In this document: piece by piece, positions 8,812 through 15,512 of the stretch
Position numbering within the stretch: the first letter of the stretch is position 1
Layout: the number at the start of each line of letters is the position of its first letter
DNA from: an uncultured Collinsella sp.
Lineage (GTDB): Bacteria > Actinomycetota > Coriobacteriia > Coriobacteriales > Coriobacteriaceae
Assembly: GCA_900552735.1 (NCBI GenBank)
Contig: USBA01000002.1
Coordinates: forward strand, 1 to 32,241
Direction of reading: 5' to 3'
Length of the DNA stretch: 32,241 bases
The notes under the pieces: generated by a model
Databases searched by the model: none
Told to the model about the DNA's origin: nothing
The model's input: only the letters and a program-made list of their open reading frames with translations
Position numbers and translations under genes: made by a program

Positions 8812-8854
8812 AAATGGCCCGTGCATCGATGTGTGATGCGCGGGCCATTTTGTT
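8812..8854 (+). terminator. Rho-independent terminator after module 2
   Basis: AAATGGCCCG at 8812-8821 pairs with CGGGCCATTT at 8841-8850, extended inward by TGCATC/GATGCG, with T-rich sequence after. The A/T flanks could serve the convergent repressor gene as well. Confidence 0.8.
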
Positions 8855-8874
8855 TAGATCGCACCCGTCCTCCT

Positions 8875-8939
8875 GTTCATCTCAATCTGTAACATCTAGC
8901 CGAGTTTTCGGGTCCCACCTGTTACAGACTTAGACGAGC
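8875..8939. repeat. Palindromic extragenic repeat, A unit 2
   Basis: Arms CTCAATCTGTAACA (left) and TGTTACAGACTTAGACGAGC (right) flank a core CTAGCCGAGTTTTCGGGTCC close to that of A units 1 and 4. It stands alone, without a B partner, between two convergent genes. Confidence 0.8.
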
Positions 8940-8952
8940 AGGCCGAGCACGT

Positions 8953-9963
8953 CTACGCCCGCAAATCCCGCACGCTCGCGCGCTCGACCAACACACCCGA
9001 GACGAGCGTACGGCTTCTGGAGCTCGGGGCTTCCAGACCTGCGACGACCTCGTTAAGTGCACGGATGCCCAGCTCGCGGTGGCGAAACTTCACCGACGTC
9101 AGAATCGAGTTGGGAATCGTCTTGTAGAGCTCATCGTCGAAGCCGATCACGGACACGTCGTCGGGCACGCTGAGCCCTTTGTCACGTAGAGCCATCATCA
9201 CGCCGTTTGCCATGCAGTCGTTAGCAGCGAGGACCGCCGTGCAATCGGGTTTATCGGCAAGCACAAGGCCCGCGGCATAACCACTATCCGCATTCCAATC
9301 GCCTTGCAGAGGCGCGGGCGGCTCAATGCCACGTGCCTCGAGTGCCGCACGCCAACCTTTCATACGGCACTGGCTCGACAGCGACTCTTTCTTACCCGAA
9401 ACGAAGTACACGTTCTTGTGACCATGATCCAAGAAGTACTCGCACGCCATGCGCGCACCACCCTCTTGATCGTCACTGACGGTAGAGCAGGTAGGATGCT
9501 CCATCGGTGTGATAATCACCGTCTTGAGGTCTTTCGGCGCCTCAAAGGTATCAAAGTCATCGACCATCTGACGCAGGTTGAAGATCATGCCATCAACAGG
9601 CAGCTGCGACATCCTGCGCGCCGCATCGGCAAGGGTCATCTTCTCCCCTGCGCGCTTCTTAATCATCGTGAGCGCAAAGCCGCGTTCCTCGGCGGCATCG
9701 GCGATACCGTCAATCATGTCCACGGCACCGCCCGACAAGTGGAACAGCACGACGCCGATGCACCCGTAACGGCCCAACTTGAGCGAACGCGCGGCAAAGT
9801 TGGCTCGAAACCCGAGCGCCTCCATGGCCGAATGAACCTTATCGCGTGTCGACTCTCGCACGCTATCGGGCTCGTTGATCACACGAGACACCGTCTTGAG
9901 GGAGACACCTGCGGCAACCGCTACATCGTTCATTGAGACGTTTTTCTTGTCCATCGTTGCCAC
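8953..9963 (-). CDS. LacI-family transcriptional repressor (module 3)
   Basis: The helix-turn-helix (MNDVAVAAGVSLKTVSRVIN) carries Leu-Lys at the specificity positions, distinct from the Glu-Gln and Arg-Gln of the two paralogues. The C-terminal sensor domain includes VLAANDCMANGVMMALRDKG and VSVIGFDDELYKTIPNSILTSVK. I chose GTG at 9963 because GGGAG lies about six bases upstream; an ATG three codons later (9954) and an ATG at 10014 are alternatives. Divergent from the EIICB gene at 10239, with a 26-bp perfect palindrome between them as the obvious operator. It probably controls module 3 in response to a phosphorylated sugar. Confidence 0.88.
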   Translation of the reverse strand: MATMDKKNVSMNDVAVAAGVSLKTVSRVINEPDSVRESTRDKVHSAMEALGFRANFAARSLKLGRYGCIGVVLFHLSGGAVDMIDGIADAAEERGFALTMIKKRAGEKMTLADAARRMSQLPVDGMIFNLRQMVDDFDTFEAPKDLKTVIITPMEHPTCSTVSDDQEGGARMACEYFLDHGHKNVYFVSGKKESLSSQCRMKGWRAALEARGIEPPAPLQGDWNADSGYAAGLVLADKPDCTAVLAANDCMANGVMMALRDKGLSVPDDVSVIGFDDELYKTIPNSILTSVKFRHRELGIRALNEVVAGLEAPSSRSRTLVSGVLVERASVRDLRA

Positions 9964-10036
9964 TGCTTCTCCCGTCGGTTTCGTATCGCTTGTTTTTTGC
10001 GTTCTAGCATACACTACCTGCTCAATTCTCGAATCA

Positions 10037-10066
10037 ACCGTTTACCGGACAATATCGACCGCTCAC
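10037..10066 (+). promoter_or_regulatory. 21-bp-spaced direct repeat (LytTR-like), module 3
   Basis: ACCGTTTAC at 10037-10045 and ACCGCTCAC at 10058-10066, start to start 21 bp, joined by a spacer ending ATCG. It is the clearest copy of the motif also seen at 5173 and 28788. Confidence 0.5.
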
Positions 10067-10090
10067 GCGTAAATCCTTGTTGCTCTTCCA

Positions 10091-10112
10091 AAAATGTCTT
10101 ACGTTGTCATTA
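10091..10112 (+). promoter_or_regulatory. LacI-type operator, module 3, site a
   Basis: The right half ACGTTGTCATT is identical to that of the perfect palindrome next to it; the left half is shifted by one base. Centre-to-centre spacing to site b is 23 bp. Confidence 0.55.
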
Positions 10113-10138
10113 ACGAAATGACAACGTTGTCATTTCGT
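10113..10138. promoter_or_regulatory. LacI-type operator, module 3, site b (perfect 26-bp palindrome)
   Basis: Positions 10113-10138 are an exact palindrome centred on AACGTT, with half-site ACGTTGTCATTTCG. It keeps the AATG / ACGT / CATT frame of the other operators, and is about 100 bp before the EIICB start. Confidence 0.8.
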
Positions 10139-10238
10139 AACGCCTTCCTTACGCAGGAAGGTTTCCGGGCAGTCCTGACCATCCATCGACGACCAGTTCC
10201 ATCCACATGCATCGCGCATCAAGTAGCAAAGGAGCTCT

Positions 10239-12017
10239 ATGGACGCCATCGTAAAGATGCTCGAAAAGCATCAACCGTTCTTTGAGAAGATCTCGAGGAA
10301 CATCTATCTCCAGGCCATCAAGGACGGATTCCTTGGGTGCATGCCCATTGTCCTCACCTCTTCGATCTTCCTGCTCATCGCCACGCTCCCCGGCGTCGTT
10401 GGCGTCACGCTTCCCCAGCCGCTCATCGACTGGTGCAACAAGCTGTACAACTTCACCATGGGCGTCATGGGCATCATGGTTGCCGGCACCACCGCCAAGA
10501 ACTTCACGGCTTCCATGAACCGTCGGATGCCCGCCGGCAAGGTGCTCAACGACGGTTCCACCATGGTGGCCGCCCAGTGCAGCATGCTGCTGCTCGCAGT
10601 CACGCAGTTCACCACCAAGTTCAACGGCTCCGAGCTTTCGGTCTTCGATTGCACCAGCATGGGTACGCGCGGTCTGTTCTCGGCCTATATCGCCGCATTC
10701 ATTACCGTGTGGGTTTATAAGTTCTGTGTCTCGCGCGATCTGACCATTAAGCTGCCCAAGGAGGTCCCGGGCGCCATCGCTCAGAACTTCCGCGACATCA
10801 TCCCCTTTGGCGGCGCCGTCATCATCTGCGGCATCATCGATGTCGTCGTGCGCAACCTCATGGGCGTTCCGTTCTCCGAGCTGCTTATCAAACTGCTCTC
10901 CCCGCTCTTTACCGCTGCAGAAACCTATCCTGGCCTTATCCTTATCCAGGCAGCCACCGCGTTCTTCTGGTTCATCGGCGTCCACGGCCCCTCGATCGTC
11001 CAGCCGGGCATCGACCCCATCCGTCTTGCCAACCAGGCCGAGAACCTGCAGGTTCTGCTGGCCGGTGGCCACCCCGCCCACTCCCTCACCTTTAACATGT
11101 CGCTCGTGGGTGAGTTCGGCGGCACCGGCGCCACGTTCATCGTGCCGCTTCTGCTGATTCTCTTTATGAAGTCCAAGCAGCTCAAAGCCGTCGGCAAGGC
11201 CTCGATCATTCCTGTTGCCTTCGCCGTCAACGAACCGCTGCTCTTTGGCGCGCCGATGATCCTTAACCCCTACATGCTCATCCCCTTTGTTGCCGCCGGC
11301 TGCGTCAACGTGAGTGTTGCCAAGTTCTTTATCGATAACGTGGGCATGAACGGCTTCTCCTTCGTGGTGCCTTGGGCTACCCCTGCCCCCATCGGCATCT
11401 TCATCACCACGAACTTCCAGCTTATCGCCCTGGTGTTTGTCGCGATCATTATCTTGCTGGACGCCATCATCTACCTGCCGTTTTTGAAGGCATACGATAA
11501 GCTGCTCTGCGACCAGGAGGCCGAGCGCGCCGCCGAGCTGGGTCTTGAGTCCGATGGTGCCGCTGCCATCGCCTCCAACGCCTCTGCGCCCGCTGTCGAG
11601 CAGACTACCGCTTCCGTCGAGACGACCGCCGCTGCCACCGACAGCAAGCCTGCCGCCGAACAACCCGAGCCTGCCGCCGATGCATCCGCCAAGAAGGATG
11701 TCGACGGTCTGAAGGTCCTCGTCCTGTGCGCCGGCGCTGGCACCTCCGCCATGCTCGCCAACGCCATTAAGGAAGGTGCCGCACAGACCGGCGAGAACAT
11801 CGCCTCCTCTGCAGGTGCCTATGGTCAGCACACCGCCATCATGGATCAGTACGACGTTATCGTGCTCGCTCCGCAGGTTCGCAGCTACTACAACGACATG
11901 AAGGCTGACACCGATCGCCTGGGCATTAAGCTGCTCGCCCCGCGCGGCAAGGAATATATCGACCTTACCCGCGACCCCGCTGGCGCCATCAAGTGGCTCC
12001 GCGAGAACCTCGACTAG
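10239..12017 (+). CDS. lacE: Lactose-type PTS permease, EIICB fusion (module 3)
   Basis: A 592-residue membrane permease for a beta-galactoside-type sugar. EIIC spans residues 1 to about 425 with the NEPLLFGAPM motif; its N-terminus (EKHQPFFEKISRNIYLQAIK) is strikingly LacE-like. The linker of about 60 residues is rich in Ala, Thr, Glu and Pro, and the EIIB domain has Cys497 in VLVLCAGAGTSAML. AAAGGAG precedes the ATG. The gene is followed by a hairpin and the LacG-like gene. As in the other modules, no EIIA is encoded alongside. Confidence 0.9.
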   Translation: MDAIVKMLEKHQPFFEKISRNIYLQAIKDGFLGCMPIVLTSSIFLLIATLPGVVGVTLPQPLIDWCNKLYNFTMGVMGIMVAGTTAKNFTASMNRRMPAGKVLNDGSTMVAAQCSMLLLAVTQFTTKFNGSELSVFDCTSMGTRGLFSAYIAAFITVWVYKFCVSRDLTIKLPKEVPGAIAQNFRDIIPFGGAVIICGIIDVVVRNLMGVPFSELLIKLLSPLFTAAETYPGLILIQAATAFFWFIGVHGPSIVQPGIDPIRLANQAENLQVLLAGGHPAHSLTFNMSLVGEFGGTGATFIVPLLLILFMKSKQLKAVGKASIIPVAFAVNEPLLFGAPMILNPYMLIPFVAAGCVNVSVAKFFIDNVGMNGFSFVVPWATPAPIGIFITTNFQLIALVFVAIIILLDAIIYLPFLKAYDKLLCDQEAERAAELGLESDGAAAIASNASAPAVEQTTASVETTAAATDSKPAAEQPEPAADASAKKDVDGLKVLVLCAGAGTSAMLANAIKEGAAQTGENIASSAGAYGQHTAIMDQYDVIVLAPQVRSYYNDMKADTDRLGIKLLAPRGKEYIDLTRDPAGAIKWLRENLD

Positions 12018-12031
12018 CTCCTCCCTCTGTT

Positions 12032-12058
12032 GGTGCCCGGATCCCCAGTTCGGGCACC
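12032..12058 (+). other. Intercistronic hairpin between lacE-like and lacG-like genes (module 3)
   Basis: GGTGCCCG at 12032-12039 pairs exactly with CGGGCACC at 12051-12058 around an 11-base loop; pyrimidine-rich sequence but no T-run follows. Confidence 0.55.
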
Positions 12059-12092
12059 TCCCCCTATTCGTATCCCACAGAAAGGATGACTC

Positions 12093-13514
12093 ATGACCAA
12101 CCCCATGCAGTTCCCCGACGGCTTTGTGTTTGGCGGCGCCACCGCTGCTTACCAGGTTGAGGGCGAGACCCGTACGCACGGCAAGGGCAAAGTGCCCTGG
12201 GACGATTTCCTGGCTGCTCAGGGTCGCTTCTCCCCCGACCCCGCAAGCGATTTCTACAACAAGTACCCGGTCGATATCGACCTGTGCCAGCGCTTCGGCA
12301 TCAACGGTATCCGTGTCTCCATCGCCTGGAGCCGTATCTTCCCCAACGGCACTGGTGAGATTAACCCCGAGGGTGTTGCCTTCTATCACGAGCTCTTTGC
12401 CACCTGCAATAAAGCCGGCGTTATCCCCTATGTCACGCTCGATCACTTTGATACGCCCGAGGCCTTTTACCAGAACGGCGGCGAGGGCTTCCTGACGCGC
12501 ACGACGATCGACGCCTTTGTCGAGTACGCCAAGTTCTGCTTTGCCGAGTTCACCGAGGTCAAGCACTGGTTTACCTTTAACGAGATTCCCGCGACCGCCG
12601 AGGGCAGCTTTATCGTCGGCAACTGGCCGCACGGCGAGAAGTATCGCCTGGACAAGGCCTTCCAGCTCATGCACAACATGATGGTGGCCCATGCCAAGGC
12701 CGTCGTCGCCTTCCACGAGGGCGGCTTTGAGGGCGAGATCGGCATTGTCCAGAACCTGGAGCCCAAGTATCCCCTCGATCCCAACAGCGCTGCCGACTGC
12801 GAGGCAGCTCGCATGGCCGATGTCATCAACAACCGCTGGGTACTCGACGCCACCTTCCGCGGCCACTATGCAGCCGACACCATGGAAGCCGCGACCAAGC
12901 TGGCCCATATCGCCGGCGGCGAGCTCGACGTCCGTGACGAGGACATCGCCGCGCTGACCGCCGCGCTCCCCTACAACGATTGCCTGGGCGTCAACACCTA
13001 CAAGTGCCAGTTCCTGCGTGCCGCCGAGGGCGAAAACGACATCAACCACAATGGCACCGGCGACAAGGGCTCCTCGCGCTGGTTCCTCAAGGGCGTGGGC
13101 GAGTCATGCGTGCGCGAAGGCGTTCCCACCACCGATTGGGACTGGATCATCTATCCCGAGGGCCTGTACGACCTACTGCTCCGCATTAAGAACGATTACC
13201 CCAACTACAAGAAGATCTACATCACCGAGAACGGCATGGGCTATAAGGACGACTTCGAGGACGGCTTTATCGACGACGCCCCTCGCATCGACTACATGCG
13301 TCAGCATCTCGCATGGATCCTCAAGGCAATCGACGGCGGCGTGAACGTCGACGGCTACTTTGTGTGGTCGCTGCAGGACCAGTTCTCCTGGACCAACGGC
13401 TACAACAAGCGCTATGGTCTGTTCTACATCGACTTTGAGACCCAGAAGCGCTATCCCAAGGCGAGCGCGTACTGGTACAAGAACGTCGCGGAGACCGGCC
13501 TGCTCATGGCCTAG
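12093..13514 (+). CDS. lacG: 6-phospho-beta-galactosidase, glycoside hydrolase family 1 (module 3)
   Basis: A 473-residue enzyme, the closest of the three to LacG in length and in sequence (for example VEGETRTHGKGKVPWDDF and SLQDQFSWTNGYNKRYGLF). Acid/base Glu164 lies in FTFNE, nucleophile Glu379 in ITENG, and Ser432, Trp433, Lys439 and Tyr441 match the LacG phosphate site with its galacto-selective tryptophan. It should release galactose-6-phosphate and the free aglycone sugar from the imported substrate. AAAGGA lies nine bases before the ATG. A strong terminator follows. Galactose-6-phosphate isomerase is not in this window, so the product must be handled by genes elsewhere before LacC can act. 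Confidence 0.9.
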   Translation: MTNPMQFPDGFVFGGATAAYQVEGETRTHGKGKVPWDDFLAAQGRFSPDPASDFYNKYPVDIDLCQRFGINGIRVSIAWSRIFPNGTGEINPEGVAFYHELFATCNKAGVIPYVTLDHFDTPEAFYQNGGEGFLTRTTIDAFVEYAKFCFAEFTEVKHWFTFNEIPATAEGSFIVGNWPHGEKYRLDKAFQLMHNMMVAHAKAVVAFHEGGFEGEIGIVQNLEPKYPLDPNSAADCEAARMADVINNRWVLDATFRGHYAADTMEAATKLAHIAGGELDVRDEDIAALTAALPYNDCLGVNTYKCQFLRAAEGENDINHNGTGDKGSSRWFLKGVGESCVREGVPTTDWDWIIYPEGLYDLLLRIKNDYPNYKKIYITENGMGYKDDFEDGFIDDAPRIDYMRQHLAWILKAIDGGVNVDGYFVWSLQDQFSWTNGYNKRYGLFYIDFETQKRYPKASAYWYKNVAETGLLMA

Positions 13515-13537
13515 TTTCCACCGCATACCCCCTGTCG

Positions 13538-13580
13538 GCCGCATGCGAATCCCTCCGCGGGTTCGCATGCGGCCTTTTTG
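13538..13580 (+). terminator. Rho-independent terminator after module 3
   Basis: GCCGCATGCGAA at 13538-13549 pairs perfectly with TTCGCATGCGGC at 13562-13573, followed by a T-run. Confidence 0.88.
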
Positions 13581-13605
13581 TTTTTTGGTGAGCCCGAGCG
13601 GATCA

Positions 13606-13669
13606 TTCGTCTCGATCTGTAACATCTAGCAGGGATTTTCGGTCCTAATTGTTACAGATTGAGACGAAC
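13606..13669. repeat. Palindromic extragenic repeat, A unit 3
   Basis: Arms TCTCGATCTGTAACA and TGTTACAGATTGAGACGAA. First unit of an A-B-A-B array with about 80-bp period. Confidence 0.85.
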
Positions 13670-13688
13670 GCGCAGGCCGGTCCGAATA

Positions 13689-13749
13689 ATCTAAATCTGT
13701 AACACCTAGCCCACTTTTGACCATCTACCTGTTACAGATCGAGACAAAC
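13689..13749. repeat. Palindromic extragenic repeat, B unit 2
   Basis: Begins ATCTAAATCTGTAACA and ends TGTTACAGATCGAGACAAAC; the middle TTTTGACC is shared with B unit 1. Confidence 0.85.
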
Positions 13750-13766
13750 GCACAGGTCAATCCGCT

Positions 13767-13829
13767 CAATCTCGATCTGTAACATCTAGCCGAGCTTTTC
13801 GGTCCCAGTTGTTACAGATTGAGACAAAC
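13767..13829. repeat. Palindromic extragenic repeat, A unit 4
   Basis: Arms ATCTCGATCTGTAACA and TGTTACAGATTGAGACAAAC around a core close to that of A unit 1. Confidence 0.85.
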
Positions 13830-13848
13830 GGAATCGGCCAGGCAGAAA

Positions 13849-13908
13849 ATCTAAATCTGTAACATCTAACGAGCATTTGATCGCCTAGTTGTTACAGATC
13901 GAGACAAT
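13849..13908. repeat. Palindromic extragenic repeat, B unit 3
   Basis: Begins ATCTAAATCTGTAACA and ends TGTTACAGATCGAGACAA; last unit of the array. Confidence 0.85.
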
Positions 13909-13977
13909 CAGATGGTCAAATCCTCACTTTCCAGGCAGCTACGAAGCGCTCCTCTTTCTTAATTATTATCGGCATCA

Positions 13978-14030
13978 CGAACACGCTTTCGGTATCTTTT
14001 AATGCCAAAATGATACCGAAAGCGTGTTCG
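13978..14030. repeat. Exact 19-bp inverted repeat with 15-bp spacer
   Basis: CGAACACGCTTTCGGTATC at 13978-13996 is repeated in inverse at 14012-14030. The spacer is AT-rich. There is no T-run after either arm, so a classical terminator is unlikely; a regulator site or a mobile-element end are alternatives. Confidence 0.8.
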
Positions 14031-14119
14031 AGAATACGGATAATTCCATGCGTTAGCCCAATCAAGCCCCAGGCTTACAAACTCCGTTATTGTTCAGAAT
14101 GCCAATGCATTCGCGTTTG

Positions 14120-14230
14120 CGCGTCATTTCGCGTCACTTTGACGCGCAAAATGACACGCAAATTTTTTCGTGTCATAATTTTGACGCGTAAAATGACGTG
14201 TAAAATTTTTACGTGTCATTTTTCACGTCA
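14120..14230. promoter_or_regulatory. Array of nine TGACRYG / CRYGTCA half-sites
   Basis: Heptamers start at 14120, 14130, 14140, 14152, 14169, 14182, 14194, 14212 and 14224, spaced 10-18 bp, several paired as inverted repeats (for example CGCGTCA and TGACGCG around three bases at 14130-14146). The array ends 25 bp before the start codon of the AlbA_2-type gene, so it covers its promoter and is a candidate autoregulatory site. Confidence 0.7.
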
Positions 14231-14255
14231 AATTGAAGCGAAACGGAGCATCACA

Positions 14256-15512
14256 ATGCAAGAATCCAAAGATCTTGAATTCAAGGAATGCGTCACCAAT
14301 TCGTTCCTTAAAACCGTCTCCGCTTATGCAAATGGCACGGGAGGACGCGTTCTATTTGGAATTAACGACGACGGAGAAGCCGTTGGCCTCGATGACCCCA
14401 AGCAGACCTGCCTGGATATCGAAAACAAGATTAACGATTCGATCATCCCCCAGCCCGATTACTCCCTAAAGATCGACGAGCCCGATGCAACCGTGGAGCT
14501 TACGGTCTTTCCCGGCAGATCGAAGCCTTACCTATACCGCTCGAAGGCATACAAGCGCAATGACACCGCGACCATTCCAGTTGATACCCTAGGCCTTTCG
14601 CGTCTTGTACTCGAGGGTCAAAACCTCTCCTTTGAGCAGCTCCCGGCAAACAAACAAGATTTATCTTTCACCGTTTTAGAGAATCGCCTAACAGCAAAAC
14701 TTTCGCTTCAGTCATTCACAACCGATACTCTCAAAACCCTTGGCCTGCTTGATGAAACCGGAACCTACAACAACGCGGCAGAACTGCTCGCGGACGAGAA
14801 TGGCTTCCCGGGTATCGACATCGCAGTGTTTGGTGAAACTATCAACCTCATTAAGCAGCGCAAGACTCTTGAACATGCATCCGTTCTAGCGGAAATTGAC
14901 GGAGCCCTTGAGCTTTTCGAAGCCCAGTACTGCTACGAAGAGATCCAGGGGATGGAGCGGATCCGCAAGGAGCTCATTCCGCTCGAAGCATTCCGCGAGG
15001 CCATTACCAATGCAGTCGTTCATAGGACTTGGGATGCGCCCGCACACATCCGCATCTCGATGTTCGACGACCGTGTGGAAGTCGCTTCGCCCGGCGGCTT
15101 GCCGGCAAGCATGACCGTCGATGAATATCTGTCCGACATGCTATCCGTTAGACGCAATCGTATTCTTGCCGAAGTCTTTTTGCGCCTGGGTCTTATCGAA
15201 GCCTTTGGAACGGGCATCATGCGAATTCGCGATACCTATAAGGACAGCGTCAGAAAGCCCCGGTTTCAAGTTTCGGATAACGCCATTGTGGTAACACTTC
15301 CCCTACTCATGGATAACCCGGGGCTCAAAGGCGACGAACTTATCGTATTCGGACTGCTGAGCGGAGTACACCCTCAATCGACAAGCGAGCTTGCGGCCAA
15401 AGTCACCTTTAGTCGCTCGAAGCTTCTTCGCATCCTCAAAAAACTCGTTGAGACAGGCCTGGCGACAGTTGAAGGCACCGGCAGAGGGCAGAAGTATCGC
15501 CTGCTACGCTAG
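14256..15512 (+). CDS. AlbA_2 (Schlafen-type) and HATPase_c_4 domain protein, putative transcriptional regulator
   Basis: A 418-residue cytoplasmic protein. The N-terminal AlbA_2 domain (about residues 1-115) begins ESKDLEFKE and holds the glycine-rich ANGTGGRVLFGINDDGEAVG. A GHKL-type ATP-binding region follows (about 245-330), with REAITNAVVHR and DDRVEVASPGGLP, and a C-terminal winged helix (about 355-418). Members of this family are called RecG-like ATP-binding proteins or regulators; function is mostly unproven. I chose ATG 14256 because CGGAG lies upstream and the AlbA_2 domain starts right there. Its AT-richer codons and AT-rich leader, unlike the neighbours, suggest transfer. The stop codon abuts the stop codon of the convergent LacR-like gene with no gap. 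Confidence 0.8.
   Translation: MQESKDLEFKECVTNSFLKTVSAYANGTGGRVLFGINDDGEAVGLDDPKQTCLDIENKINDSIIPQPDYSLKIDEPDATVELTVFPGRSKPYLYRSKAYKRNDTATIPVDTLGLSRLVLEGQNLSFEQLPANKQDLSFTVLENRLTAKLSLQSFTTDTLKTLGLLDETGTYNNAAELLADENGFPGIDIAVFGETINLIKQRKTLEHASVLAEIDGALELFEAQYCYEEIQGMERIRKELIPLEAFREAITNAVVHRTWDAPAHIRISMFDDRVEVASPGGLPASMTVDEYLSDMLSVRRNRILAEVFLRLGLIEAFGTGIMRIRDTYKDSVRKPRFQVSDNAIVVTLPLLMDNPGLKGDELIVFGLLSGVHPQSTSELAAKVTFSRSKLLRILKKLVETGLATVEGTGRGQKYRLLR

Larger units (their letters stand above)
13515..14255. other. Gene-free region: terminator, four-unit repeat array, inverted repeat and short-motif array
   Basis: These 741 bp contain the module 3 terminator, alternating A and B repeats (13606-13908), an exact 19-bp inverted repeat (13978-14030) and nine heptamer half-sites (14120-14230). 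The part after 13900 is markedly AT-rich compared with the coding regions. I see no gene before the ATG at 14256; the frame open from 14010 lacks codon bias and a ribosome binding site. Confidence 0.75.

Noticed and set aside
10149..13049. A 966-codon open frame on the minus strand, opposite the module 3 genes, with similar long frames at 6824-8848 and 2297-3793
   Set aside because: They run antisense to clearly recognisable lacE- and lacG-like genes; high GC and the codon bias of the real genes remove stop codons on the other strand. The translations look low-complexity and have no recognisable domains.
473..13514. Annotation as cellobiose PTS with 6-phospho-beta-glucosidases
   Set aside because: The EIICB domain order and N-terminus fit LacE, and the glycosidases have the Ser-Trp-Lys-Tyr set of LacG instead of the Ser-Ala pattern of phospho-beta-glucosidases.
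13606..13908. Possible CRISPR array
   Set aside because: The units are long, palindromic, alternate between two types, and vary internally. Intervening segments are only about 20 bp, and no cas gene is present.
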